From Bacillus salacetis (lineage in GTDB: Bacteria; Bacillota; Bacilli; Bacillales; Bacillaceae_B), in NCBI RefSeq assembly GCF_003581585.1, contig NZ_QXIR01000010.1, positions 1-64,000 on the forward strand: a stretch of 64,000 nt of DNA, written 5' to 3'. A program made the translations under genes and the position numbers. The stretch's first letter is position 1, and each line of letters starts with the position of its first letter. Under the pieces are notes generated by a model. That model was not told the DNA's origin, made no database searches, and saw only the letters and a list, made by a program, of their open reading frames with translations. Below are positions 42,769 through 51,805 of the stretch, piece after piece.

Positions 42769-43293
42769 ATGGGAGAAGCCTTAGTCATTATAGATGTTCA
42801 AAAAGGAATGTTTAAAGAAGGAGAAGAAGTACATAACGGAGTGGACCTCCTTAAGAAACTGAAAATATTGATTGAAAATGCCCGCAATGCCAATACGCCT
42901 ATTTTCTATATTCAGCATAACGCACCTGAAGGAAAGACATTGGAATCCGGTAAAGAAGGCTGGGAGATACATTGCGATATAACACCCGGACCTGAAGACA
43001 TTGTCATCCAAAAAACAACCCCGGACTCCTTTTTAAATACAAATTTGCATGAGGAACTCGCTCTTAGAAACATAAGTCATTTACTTCTTACAGGCATCCA
43101 AACAGAAGTCTGTGTAGATACCACATGCCGCAGAGCTTTCAGCCTTGGATACAAAGCAACAGTAATATCTGATGCTCACAGTACATGGGATTCGAAAGAC
43201 ATTTCAGCTCAACATATTATTAACCATCACAATAGTGTCTTAGGATGGTTTGCGGATGTTGCGCCTTCCAAAGAAATTGATTTTCATCAATAA
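42769..43293 (+). CDS. isochorismatase-like cysteine hydrolase, 174 aa
   Basis: The catalytic triad is visible: Asp9 (LVIIDVQKGM), Lys82 (IVIQKTTPDSF) and Cys115 in GIQTEVCVDTTCRRAF. A cis-peptide-type GIQT precedes the Cys. The family includes nicotinamidase and other amidohydrolases; members of this size are often uncharacterised. AAGGAG lies 7 bases before the ATG. Confidence 0.9.
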   Translation: MGEALVIIDVQKGMFKEGEEVHNGVDLLKKLKILIENARNANTPIFYIQHNAPEGKTLESGKEGWEIHCDITPGPEDIVIQKTTPDSFLNTNLHEELALRNISHLLLTGIQTEVCVDTTCRRAFSLGYKATVISDAHSTWDSKDISAQHIINHHNSVLGWFADVAPSKEIDFHQ

Positions 43294-43332
43294 CTTTTAT
43301 AATTCAAAAAAAAGAATATGGGGGGGAAGTAT

Positions 43333-43794
43333 TTGGAAACTATGGCGTGTGACTTGATTGAAAAAGAATTTCTTGTTATTGGAAATAGTACAACGGCAAA
43401 CTTTCCCGATTCATTTCCGGAAGCTGCCATCCGGGTGCAGCAGGATTTCGAAGAAAAGCGAGAGCAGGTGACCAATGCTGTCGATAAGAATGTCTTAATC
43501 AGTCCCTATATGAGTAATGAGATCATGACCACCTATTTTGCATGTCTTGAGGTAACTTCCTTGGATACGATTCCTGCCGGTATGTGCGGATTCAAGATTC
43601 CCGTTACCAAATATGCCAGGGTCACATGCACAAACAGAACGATCAATAATGCCTATACAGTTGTTTTTGACTGGATCAAAGAAAAAGGATTTAACCAGAA
43701 AAGGTTTTCATCCTCGTTCCCAATCGAAATTTACTATTTGACCGAGAAAGAAGAGGAAGAGGTAGTAGAAATTTTAATACCACTGGAAGGGTGA
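43333..43794 (+). CDS. GyrI-like (AraC effector-binding) small-molecule-binding protein, 153 aa
   Basis: A SOUL/GyrI-like fold: IEKEFLVIGNSTTANFP at the start, CLEVTSLDTIPAGMCGFKIP near the middle, YARVTCTNRTINNAYTVVFDWIK and PIEIYYLTEKEEEEVVEILIPL at the end, with the conserved acidic residue region of Gyr-I/BmrR-type binding domains. I choose the TTG at 43333 after GGGGGG; an ATG at 43342 is an alternative. It has no DNA-binding domain, so it probably binds or sequesters a small ligand. Confidence 0.82.
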   Translation: METMACDLIEKEFLVIGNSTTANFPDSFPEAAIRVQQDFEEKREQVTNAVDKNVLISPYMSNEIMTTYFACLEVTSLDTIPAGMCGFKIPVTKYARVTCTNRTINNAYTVVFDWIKEKGFNQKRFSSSFPIEIYYLTEKEEEEVVEILIPLEG

Positions 43795-43861
43795 AGGCAA
43801 AATTCCAGTCAGTTCCTGACATAGGCTGCAATAAGCTGATAAGGTAGTGTATCAGCTTCCT

Positions 43862-44074
43862 ATGTATTCACTGGAAGAAGTCATCAATTATGACGGATGC
43901 GAAACTTTTTGACTCCCAGGCTTGGAGTATGAACAGACAGCTGTGCAGAGGACCAAATACGCTGTCTTATTCATTTTGCCAACCGTGAAAAAATGGAACC
44001 ATTTCATTGATGACAGAAGAAAATATCGTAATCCACAGGACAGACAGACTATGGCATGGTACGGAACTAAATAG
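43862..44074 (+). pseudogene. possible coding remnant with an in-frame TGA
   Basis: One frame runs MYSLEEVINYDGCETF, a TGA at codon 17, then LPGLEYEQTAVQRTKYAVLF... to TAG at 44072-44074, a few bases before a perfect terminator. Composition after the TGA is protein-like, but no ribosome site precedes the ATG. It could be a broken small gene. The rest of the 43795-44115 gap contains only hairpins. Confidence 0.25.
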
Positions 44075-44077
44075 AAA

Positions 44078-44112
44078 AAGCAGTGTCCCAACAATTGGAC
44101 ACTGCTTATTTT
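44078..44112. terminator. bidirectional terminator before nagP end
   Basis: AAGCAGTGTCC pairs over 11 bp with GGACACTGCTT around an 8-nt loop. Confidence 0.85.
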
Positions 44113-44115
44113 CCA

Positions 44116-46001
44116 TTAATCTATAGAGATGATGCCGCTCTCTCCTTGTTTTACTTGCTCAAGCTTCTTGACATTCAATTTAGGCAGGTCTGTGAAGATG
44201 ACCGGTGTAACTGTGGATGATGCTTTACCTGCAATGAAGTCCAGGTCAAACGTAAGAAGTTTTGTCCCTTTGGATACTTGCTGTCCTTCCTCCACCATCA
44301 GGTTGAACCCTTCACCATTCAGTTGAACAGTATCCAGTCCTACATGAATTAGAATTTCATAACCCTGAACAGATCTGATGCCGATGGCGTGCTTGGTAGG
44401 GAAGATATTGATGATTTCCCCATCTACTGGAGAAACGACCGAGCCTTTCGATGGCACTATTGCAAATCCATCACCCATCATTTTTTGTGAGAAGACCGCA
44501 TCTTCCACTTCTGTGATCGGTATGATTGTTCCTTCTACCGGTACGACAAAGTCTTTATCTGTTAATGGAGCCAAACCTTTTTGTTCAACAGGAGAGGCTG
44601 GTTCCTCAGCAGGCGCCGATCCTGCTGGAATGCCATCCAGTCTTTTCATGGCGTCAGCTACAAATTCGACTTCTGTTCCGACAATGATTTGCAAATTGGT
44701 TTTATTCAGTTTCATGACTCCTTTTGCACCATGTTTTTTCAAAGCTGCATCTTTTACTTGAGTCATATCCTTTACATTCAATCTCAGGCGGGTTGCACAG
44801 TTGTCAATCGCGGTGATATTCTCTTTACCGCCGATATCCGTAATGAAGAGTTTTGCCATCTGTTCGTATTTGTCAGTTCCCGTCTCAGGTGCTGAAACAT
44901 CCGCTGCTTCTTCGGTATCATCCTCACGGCCCGGTGTTTTCAGATTGAAGGCTTTAATCAATCCGTAGAATACCACAAAGTAAATGACCGCATATATGAC
45001 ACCAATTAATAAAAGCAGAAGTGGTTTTTCAGCAATATTGAAGTTCAAAAGGTAATCAATACCCCCAGCTGAGAAAGTGAATCCGTCCCTGATTCCGAGC
45101 ATGGAGGTCAACCACATGGAAATCCCTGTTAAAAGAGCATGTACCCCATATAGCAATGGAGCAACGAACATGAACGAAAATTCAATCGGTTCCGTGATTC
45201 CTGTAAGGAAGAAGTGAGGGCGAGACCGATGAACATTCCCGAAACAGCTTTTCTTTTTTCAGGTTTTGCTGCTGCAATGATGGCAAAAGCTGCTGCAGGA
45301 AGACCGAACATCATCACAGGGAAGAATCCGGTCATATACCCGCCGGCAGTCGGATCCCCGGCAAAGAAACGGGCGATGTCGCCTGACTTGCCGGCATACT
45401 CACCAAATTCAAACCAGAATAAGCTGTTCAGAACATGGTGTAGGCCTAATGGAATCAACAAGCGGTTTAAGACACCGAATATTCCTGACCCGATTGCACC
45501 CATGTCTATGATCCAATTGCCAAGGCCGTCAATGCCTGCCTGGATCGGCGGCCAGACCAACCCTGCAAGGCCGGCAACAAGAACCATTGCCACTGATGTT
45601 ATAATCGGCACAAACCGCCTGCCGCTGAAGAATCCAAGCCACTCAGGAAGCTTGACATCATGAAATCGATTGTATAGAAGACCGGCAATGATACCTGTAA
45701 TAATCCCGCCAAGGACGCCCATATTGATCGTCTCATCCAGTGCTTCAGCTCCATTGGTCAAAACGAGGTACCCGATGGCACCGGACAATGCAGCGGCACC
45801 ATTATTGTCTTTCGCAAAGCCCATTGCGACACCGATAGCAAATATAAGTGCAAGATTGGCAAATATCGCGTCGCCCGCATTCGCAATGAACGGGATATCC
45901 AGTAAATCAGGCTGTCCGAACCGAAGGAGCAGTCCTGCAGCCGGCAGAACAGCGATTGGGAGCATCAGCGATTTACCAATGCGTTGTAGAAAACCTAACA
46001 T
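44116..46001 (-). pseudogene. nagP: N-acetylglucosamine PTS permease EIICBA, split by one frameshift
   Basis: Reading from 46001, the EIIC domain is intact to about ...SGMFIGLALTS, after which the frame changes near 45208-45216; the next frame gives FLTGITEPIEF, and continues as MFVAPLLYGVHALLTG to EIIB (Cys in DNCATRLRL) and EIIA (His in ILIHVGLDTVQLNGEGF) ending at 44116. Adding one base would restore a ~628-aa protein, the usual size of NagP. AAAGGAG precedes the ATG. It imports and phosphorylates GlcNAc. The frameshift may be real or an assembly indel. Confidence 0.9.
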
Positions 46002-46034
46002 GATACACTCTCCTTTTACTTTGCTTTTTTTGAA

Positions 46035-46226
46035 GGCTGTTTTCGCATATATTGTTGCTTACGGAAAAATCCCAGGTACCGGATTTTCCCCCTGTATATA
46101 AAGGTTTTACTCTCGAAAAAAAACGAGCAGCTCTTTTCTTTCCTTCTCACAGGGGTATTTACGACGATATACCACGGTATTTATTGAAATTTATATTGAA
46201 TAGCAACAAAGTTAACGAAAAGAGCC
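46035..46226. repeat. ~190-bp MITE-like element, copy F, inserted in the nagP leader
   Basis: The left end is GGCTGTTTTCGCATATATTG and the right end AGCAACAAAGTTAACGAAAA then GAGCC. TTTTTGAA flanks it at 46027-46034 and 46227-46234 (perfect 8-bp duplication). It lies 33 bp before the nagP start codon and downstream of the nagP promoter, so it is part of the nagP transcript leader. Confidence 0.9.
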
Positions 46227-46229
46227 TTT

Positions 46230-46244
46230 TTGAAAGCGTTTTTC
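46230..46244 (-). promoter_or_regulatory. candidate CcpA (cre) site of nagP
   Basis: TTGAAAGCGTTTTTC resembles the cre consensus WTGNAANCGNWNNCW with one mismatch. It lies just downstream of the predicted nagP start point and is overlapped on its edge by the target duplication of the MITE-like copy. Confidence 0.45.
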
Positions 46245-46255
46245 TAACAATGGAT

Positions 46256-46284
46256 ATCTTACCACCATGAAATACAGTTGTCTA
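46256..46284 (-). promoter_or_regulatory. predicted nagP promoter
   Basis: On the minus strand TAGACA (-35, within the dre site, 46284-46279) and TAAGAT (-10, 46261-46256) are 17 bp apart. The nagA promoter has the same two boxes. Confidence 0.55.
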
Positions 46285-46291
46285 TACCATT
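46276..46291 (-). promoter_or_regulatory. NagR operator (dre site) upstream of nagP
   Basis: AGTTGTCTATACCATT is the reverse complement of the dre-type site ATTGGTATAGACAACT with one mismatch (15 of 16). It overlaps the -35 box of nagP. Confidence 0.8.
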
Positions 46292-46372
46292 ATTTTAAAA
46301 TAATAAAACAGTAACACCTTGTAATAACTAGTAACCGTGAATACCAACCGTTTTTTTTAAAAATCCACTTAA

Positions 46373-46388
46373 ATTGGTATAGACAACT
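46373..46388 (+). promoter_or_regulatory. NagR operator (dre site) upstream of nagA
   Basis: ATTGGTATAGACAACT, the same 16-mer as the nagP site in the other orientation, contains the TAGACA -35 box of the nagA promoter. Confidence 0.85.
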
Positions 46389-46409
46389 ATATTTTGGTGA
46401 TGATAAGAT
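46380..46409 (+). promoter_or_regulatory. predicted nagA promoter
   Basis: TAGACA (46380-46385) and TAAGAT (46404-46409) with an 18-bp spacer. The -35 box is embedded in the dre site, so NagR binding would block RNA polymerase. Confidence 0.55.
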
Positions 46410-46459
46410 ATAGATGCATAATTGAACCGGCCACCACCCAACTGAAAGGATGAATGAAT

Positions 46460-47653
46460 ATGAGTCCAAAAGATACTGATGTTATTTTGCTTAAGGGCCT
46501 TCAAATCTATTCCGAAAATGGGGTAGTGGACAAAGGATATATAAAAATAGAGGGCAAAGGTATCATCGAATACGGAGATATAAAAGATCTTATAGAAGAT
46601 GGACAGGAGAAATCGGTCGAATTCCCTTCAGGCTGTAAAGCCATCCCGGGCTTTATTGATGTCCATATTCATGGTGTAAATGGAGCCGATGTCATGGATG
46701 CCACTCCTGAGGCTTTGGAAAAAATTGCTGATTCTCTCCCTGGTGAGGGGACAACAAGCTTTCTGGCAACAACCATTACACAAAGCAGCAATGAAATTGA
46801 AAAAGCATTGAAGAATGCCGGTGACTATATCAAGAACCAAGAGCGCGCAGGAAAATCAGAAGCAGTCGGAATTCATTTAGAAGGACCTTTTGTCAATCCT
46901 AAACGTGCGGGTGCCCAGCCATCCGAACATATCACTGAACCGAATGCTGAATTATTTTCTAAATGGCAGACGGTTTCCAATCATACGATTAAACTTGTGA
47001 CACTGGCACCCGAACAACCTGGGGGTCTGGAACTGATTCGTCATTTAAAAGAAAATGGAATCATTCCATCGATCGGTCATTCTGATGCAACCTTTGAACA
47101 AACAAGGGAAGCTGTTCTGGCAGGCGCTGCCCATGTAACTCATTTATTCAATCAAATGAGTGGACTGCATCATCGCGAACCCGGTGTAGTGGGAGCAGCT
47201 TTTTTATATGAAGAATTAAAGACGGAACTGATTGCAGACGGTGTCCATGTCCGCCCCGAGGTTATCAAGCTGGCATACAATCAAAAGGGCAGTGAAGGGG
47301 TCATTCTGATTACCGATTCCATGCGTGCCAAATGCTTGAAAAATGGGGAATATGATTTGGGAGGGCAGTCTGTCACGGTAAAAGACGGCAGAGCAGTCCT
47401 TGAAGATGGAACCCTTGCAGGGAGCATTTTAAGATTGGGGAGTGCTGTTAAGAATATGATGGATTATACAGGCTGTTCACTACATGACGTTATCCAAATG
47501 GCCTCCGCCAATCCGGCAAAGCAATTGAACCTGTTTGACCGCAAAGGCAGCATACACAATGGAAAAGATGCAGATATTGTCATCCTGGATGAAGAAATGG
47601 AAGTGGTCATGACGTTTTGCAGAGGAAGGCTCGCATATAAGAAGGAGGAATAG
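46460..47653 (+). CDS. nagA: N-acetylglucosamine-6-phosphate deacetylase, 397 aa
   Basis: A TIM-barrel amidohydrolase with His69 and His71 (DVHIHG), metal ligand Glu141 (HLEGPF), His207 (GHSDAT), His228 (HVTHLF) and catalytic Asp286 (ITDSM). AAAGGA lies 9 bases before the ATG at 46460; an ATG at 46454 is too close. It makes glucosamine-6-phosphate from the product of NagP. First gene of nagA-nagB-nagR-SIS. Confidence 0.95.
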   Translation: MSPKDTDVILLKGLQIYSENGVVDKGYIKIEGKGIIEYGDIKDLIEDGQEKSVEFPSGCKAIPGFIDVHIHGVNGADVMDATPEALEKIADSLPGEGTTSFLATTITQSSNEIEKALKNAGDYIKNQERAGKSEAVGIHLEGPFVNPKRAGAQPSEHITEPNAELFSKWQTVSNHTIKLVTLAPEQPGGLELIRHLKENGIIPSIGHSDATFEQTREAVLAGAAHVTHLFNQMSGLHHREPGVVGAAFLYEELKTELIADGVHVRPEVIKLAYNQKGSEGVILITDSMRAKCLKNGEYDLGGQSVTVKDGRAVLEDGTLAGSILRLGSAVKNMMDYTGCSLHDVIQMASANPAKQLNLFDRKGSIHNGKDADIVILDEEMEVVMTFCRGRLAYKKEE

Positions 47654-47657
47654 ACCC

Positions 47658-48392
47658 ATGAAATTAATAGAAGTAAAAGACTATCAGGAAATGAGCAGAA
47701 GGGCCGCGGAGTTCATTATTGAAAAAGTCCGCAATGCACACGCTATTAATCTCGGTCTCGCCACAGGTGGAACACCAGTAGGGACGTATCAATGTTTGGT
47801 TGAAGACCACAAGAAGAACCTTACTTCTTATAAAAATGTAACAACTTTCAATCTTGATGAGTATGTCGGCCTTTCCGGGAAAAACCCGAACAGCTACCGC
47901 TATTATATGAATGAGAACCTGTTTAACCATATCGATATTGACGCTTCACATACTCACATCCCTCAAGGGAATGCTGAAGACTTGGAAAAAGAATGTATTT
48001 TTTATGAACAGGAAATTGAAAGGCACGGCGGAATCGACCTTCAAGTTCTGGGGATTGGAAGCAACGGACATATCGGTTTCAATGAACCGGGTACTTCATT
48101 TAATACCGGTACGCATATCGTCGATCTCGCACCTTCCACTAGAGAAGCTAATGCAAGATATTTCGCCAGCCAGGAGGAAGTTCCTTCTAAAGCAATCACC
48201 ATGGGGATCTCTACTATATTAAAAAGCAAAGAAATCCTGCTATTGGTTTCCGGTGAAAGAAAACAGGAGGCATTGGTTAAGCTTTTTGAGGGGGAAGTCG
48301 ATGAACGTTTTCCTGCATCTGTCTTGAAGAATCATCCATGTGTTACAATTATTGCAGATGAAGCTGCGATTCCTGAAAAGGTACGAAATTAG
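47658..48392 (+). CDS. nagB: glucosamine-6-phosphate deaminase, 244 aa
   Basis: Conserved LGLATGGTPVGTY (32-44), Asp67 in NLDEYVG, GIGSNGHIGFNEPG with His138 and Glu143. It is the short form without allosteric C-terminal extension, as in B. subtilis NagB (about 242 aa). It converts GlcN-6-P to fructose-6-phosphate and ammonia. GGAGGAA precedes the ATG, only 4 bp after nagA. Confidence 0.95.
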   Translation: MKLIEVKDYQEMSRRAAEFIIEKVRNAHAINLGLATGGTPVGTYQCLVEDHKKNLTSYKNVTTFNLDEYVGLSGKNPNSYRYYMNENLFNHIDIDASHTHIPQGNAEDLEKECIFYEQEIERHGGIDLQVLGIGSNGHIGFNEPGTSFNTGTHIVDLAPSTREANARYFASQEEVPSKAITMGISTILKSKEILLLVSGERKQEALVKLFEGEVDERFPASVLKNHPCVTIIADEAAIPEKVRN

Positions 48393-48444
48393 CAAACATT
48401 TAACGTGACTGGAACCGCCAGGCAGAAAGGAAGGGTAACGGAAG

Positions 48445-49173
48445 ATGGTCAAGAAAAATTCCCCCATCCCGATCTATTACCAGCTTGGAGAACTAATAAA
48501 GGAGCTTATCGATAAAGGTGAGCTTAAAGCGGGTGATTCTCTCCCAGCCGAGAGAGAGTATGCAGAGAAATTTGAAATCAGCAGGATGACAGTTAGACAG
48601 GCTTTCACACAACTTGTTAATGATGGATACCTATATCGTGTACAGGGCAGAGGGACGTTTGTTGCTGAAAGGAAGCCAAAGATTGAACAAGCACTGCAGG
48701 GATTGACAAGTTTTACCGAAGATATGGAATCAAGGGGCATGAAACCAGGCAGTGAATTAGTGAGCTTCGAGATCAAACCTGCAGCAATGGAGATTGCTGG
48801 CGAACTTGGCTTACAAGAGTATGCACCTGTATATGAAATACAAAGGATACGTTTGGCAGATGAAATGCCGATGGCTGTAGAAACGAACTATATTTCCGCC
48901 AACTTTATAAAAGGATTGACAGAGAAAATCGTCAATCAATCTTTATATGCATATATTGAGGAAACACTGAACCTTAAAATCAACCATGCATCCCAAGTGA
49001 TTGAATCTTCGGCGGCTGATGAAATGGAAGCAGCCTTCCTCGGGGTGCAGGAGGGATCTCCGGTCATGCGAATCCAGCGAAACACTTATCTTGCTGATGG
49101 AACCCCTGTTGAATATGTAAAATCTTCTTATCGTGCGGACCGTTATAAATTCAAGATACAAATGAGCAGGTAA
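48445..49173 (+). CDS. nagR: GntR/UTRA-family repressor NagR (YvoA), 242 aa
   Basis: The N-terminal winged helix is PIPIYYQLGELIKELIDKGELKAGDSLPAERE ... ISRMTVRQAFTQLVNDGYL (about 8-62). The UTRA effector domain (about 90-240) has the typical ending RIQRNTYLADGTPVEYVKSSYRADRYKF. NagR binds GlcN-6-P or GlcNAc-6-P and represses through the dre sites at 46276 and 46373. Location after nagAB is the same as in B. subtilis. Confidence 0.95.
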   Translation: MVKKNSPIPIYYQLGELIKELIDKGELKAGDSLPAEREYAEKFEISRMTVRQAFTQLVNDGYLYRVQGRGTFVAERKPKIEQALQGLTSFTEDMESRGMKPGSELVSFEIKPAAMEIAGELGLQEYAPVYEIQRIRLADEMPMAVETNYISANFIKGLTEKIVNQSLYAYIEETLNLKINHASQVIESSAADEMEAAFLGVQEGSPVMRIQRNTYLADGTPVEYVKSSYRADRYKFKIQMSR

Positions 49174-49190
49174 AGGAAGGAGGACGTTGG

Positions 49191-49928
49191 TTGTTACATT
49201 CATACTTCCGTGAACTTAAGGCTTTATTGAATAAAGTGGAAGAAAACGAAAAAGAATCCATAAAGAAGGCTGCCTGCAAAATTGCAGGATGTATTCAGGG
49301 AAACGGGATTGTCCACGTGTTCGGATGCGGACATTCACATATAATCGGAGAAGAATTATTTTATCGGGCGGGTGGACTGGTCCCGATAAGCCCTATTTTA
49401 GTAGAAGATGTAATGCTTCATAAAGGAGCTGTCCGTTCTTCCCAGTTGGAGAAAGATGAGCAATTTGCTGAGAAAATCATGTCACACGTCGATATACGTT
49501 CAAATGATGTAGTCATTGTTGTCTCAACATCCGGAAGAAATCCTGTCCCGATAGATGTAGCGGAAATGGCAAAGTCGGGTGGCGCATTCGTAATCGGGAT
49601 TACTTCCCTGCGCTATTCAAAGACTCAGTCATCCCGGCATCATTCCGGCCATTTTTTATCTGATTCTGTTGATCTTGTAATAGACAACCATGTGGAGGTC
49701 GGAGATGCACTCATGAAAGCTGATGAACTCGAGACTCCTTTTGGGACGGGCTCTACGGTCATCGGCACGGCCATTGCCAATGGGATGATGGCCGAAGCGG
49801 TGGATGAGATGATCAAGAGTGGTTTCCGGCCTCCTATATTCAAGAGCGGGAATGTTGATGGAGCTGAAGAACATAACCGATTATTGATTGAGCAGTACAA
49901 AGACAGGATTCCGATGCTGGTCCTGTAA
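49191..49928 (+). CDS. SIS-domain sugar isomerase-like protein (UPF0309), 245 aa
   Basis: A SIS domain with phosphosugar-binding motifs VFGCGHSHIIGEELFYRAGGL (about 43-63) and VVSTSGRNPVPIDVAEMAKSGG (about 107-128). It is a UPF0309-type stand-alone SIS protein. TTG start after GGAGGACGTTGG. It follows nagR by 17 bp and is probably co-transcribed, suggesting a role with amino-sugar phosphates, perhaps in cell-wall recycling (inference). Confidence 0.88.
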   Translation: MLHSYFRELKALLNKVEENEKESIKKAACKIAGCIQGNGIVHVFGCGHSHIIGEELFYRAGGLVPISPILVEDVMLHKGAVRSSQLEKDEQFAEKIMSHVDIRSNDVVIVVSTSGRNPVPIDVAEMAKSGGAFVIGITSLRYSKTQSSRHHSGHFLSDSVDLVIDNHVEVGDALMKADELETPFGTGSTVIGTAIANGMMAEAVDEMIKSGFRPPIFKSGNVDGAEEHNRLLIEQYKDRIPMLVL

Positions 49929-50052
49929 TACCGAATAAATCAAAGGGTATCCTTGTTATATAGAGGGTGCCTTTTTGGTTTCTTGACAGAAGGTTTTTCC
50001 GTTCATTTTGCGTTAAACTAAAGATATAACTGATGAAACGGGAGGACGTTAG

Positions 50053-50655
50053 ATGAAATTGATTTTTATAAGGCATGGGCAGGGTGAGCATACATTGGAC
50101 TTACCCGGCAGCCTGCAGCTTAATGACCCTGGATTGACACTTCACGGGCAGTCACAGGCAGCTGAATTACGAAAGAAATTTAACGTAACGGAAGAGGATA
50201 TAATAATCGCCAGTCCGGTAAGACGTACTCTTGAGACCGCATCAATCTTTAGTAATGAAGTAAGGTGCAGCAAGGTGGCCAGCCCTCTTGTTTCACCGAG
50301 GATGTTTCCGCAGAAACCAGAATGGAACACCCTCCCCTGTGATACACTACTGACAAAATGTCAGATTCGGGACGACTTTCCTTCATTCAGCTTCGATATG
50401 GAACAGTCCAATGAATTGTGGGAAGAAGGGATTAATACAATGGAAGAGGAGGAGTTCCGAAAATTGGCGATTGGATTCATGGAGTGGTGCAGAGACCAGG
50501 GGAAGAAACGGGTTTTCATTGTCTCACATGATGGCACAATCACCTCATACAGGCAGTTATTAAGCGGGACCACCTTTACAAGAGACGATTTCCTTAAAGA
50601 AACAGGGTGGATTGAAATGGAATGCCCTGACTCCTTCAGCACTTTAAAGCGGTGA
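50053..50655 (+). CDS. histidine phosphatase family protein, 200 aa
   Basis: The phosphohistidine motif IRHGQGEHT (His8) and the second His in VSHDGTITSYRQL are both present, with catalytic arginines in SPVRRTLETA. This is a branch-1 histidine phosphatase (phosphoglycerate-mutase-like) of unknown substrate. GGGAGG lies 7-8 bases before the ATG. A 15-bp terminator follows the stop codon. Confidence 0.88.
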   Translation: MKLIFIRHGQGEHTLDLPGSLQLNDPGLTLHGQSQAAELRKKFNVTEEDIIIASPVRRTLETASIFSNEVRCSKVASPLVSPRMFPQKPEWNTLPCDTLLTKCQIRDDFPSFSFDMEQSNELWEEGINTMEEEEFRKLAIGFMEWCRDQGKKRVFIVSHDGTITSYRQLLSGTTFTRDDFLKETGWIEMECPDSFSTLKR

Positions 50656-50680
50656 GGGACTGTCCCTCACCGCTTTAGTG
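50644..50680. terminator. strong bidirectional terminator
   Basis: AAAGCGGTGAGGGAC pairs over 15 bp with GTCCCTCACCGCTTT, around a single T loop plus flanks, between the convergent phosphatase and germination genes. Confidence 0.85.
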
Positions 50681-50692
50681 TGTTAAAGATTC

Positions 50693-51805
50693 TTAATCTA
50701 TGACTCCATGCTGGACTACTTTCACTTTTATTTCAGGTTGGAATGAGACGTTCTTATATTCTTTATTCCAATCTGCCTTTTTCCATACATCCGGGTGGAA
50801 AGCCTGAAGCCGATTTTCGATTCCCAGCCCGTCACAATTAGCTTCCTGTAATTTCTTGATCACCCTTGTGACATCTTCATTGAAGTGGTCTGTAATCAAC
50901 TTGGTCAATTCCTTGACTGTTGCTGTCTCCAAAAGTGCATCCTCAGGGAATTCATCTATTTTCACATCAACCTCCAAACGGAGAGGAACTTTAATCTTAT
51001 TATCTGAAGCAATCACTTTTACCTTTGATTTGTAAGATTTTACTTTAAACGAAACAAAGGTTTCCTTCCCTTTATATTCCAGCTTGTATGTGAAAGGGAT
51101 GGATTTTCCGGTTTTGTTTTTCAATAGGAGAAACAACCTGGATTCTTCCGGAGTAAGGACCATCCCGGAGAAGGACTTATTATGGAACATTGCCATCCCA
51201 TCGACCTTCACTTCCTCACCGGGTAATATTTTGAGGTAGGGAACCAAAAAATCCACACCTGTATCAAACATCTCAGCACATATACTTTGTATATCTTCCT
51301 TAGATACTGATGAAATACTCTCAGCACTGTTAATAAGATCTGTCAGGACATTACCAGGTCGCTGGCTTGATTGCGTGGTGCTTTCCAGTACATCCAGACC
51401 TTTTCCGTCCACTATTGCAACTTTTGCACTCAACGCACTTTTGGGATCCCTGTAGAAAACATCCATAACGGAATAAATATCTTCACTGGCCATTTCCGAT
51501 CCTATCAGCAGGACCAGAAGTTTGGATGCATCTAGTTTTTGAGATGTCTTGTTGTCTATCTCCAACCTGGCATCCCTCGGAGAGAGGCCTTCAGCTACCA
51601 ATAATTCAACCGATTCTTTTCGGTTTTCAGGTCCTGCAGAAGAGATAATCGGCGTCGTCACACCATCAACAACTCTTCCTCCACTGGATTTATCAAAACT
51701 TGCAGCGAGTATCAATCGGGTATTCTTCAAAAGGATCTGGTCCCAGCATCCGGTTAATAGAAAGAGGGTACAGAAAATCACGAATAATTCAACGACTTTC
51801 TTCAT
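50693..51805 (-). CDS. germinant receptor C subunit (GerAC family lipoprotein), 370 aa
   Basis: The signal peptide has lipobox LLTGC (Cys20) followed by WDQILLKNTRLILAASFD, typical of GerC-type lipoproteins. Length (about 370) fits the family. It is the last gene of the three-gene operon and overlaps the B-subunit gene by 17 bp. It is anchored to the outer face of the spore inner membrane and required for nutrient-triggered germination. Confidence 0.92.
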   Translation of the reverse strand: MKKVVELFVIFCTLFLLTGCWDQILLKNTRLILAASFDKSSGGRVVDGVTTPIISSAGPENRKESVELLVAEGLSPRDARLEIDNKTSQKLDASKLLVLLIGSEMASEDIYSVMDVFYRDPKSALSAKVAIVDGKGLDVLESTTQSSQRPGNVLTDLINSAESISSVSKEDIQSICAEMFDTGVDFLVPYLKILPGEEVKVDGMAMFHNKSFSGMVLTPEESRLFLLLKNKTGKSIPFTYKLEYKGKETFVSFKVKSYKSKVKVIASDNKIKVPLRLEVDVKIDEFPEDALLETATVKELTKLITDHFNEDVTRVIKKLQEANCDGLGIENRLQAFHPDVWKKADWNKEYKNVSFQPEIKVKVVQHGVID

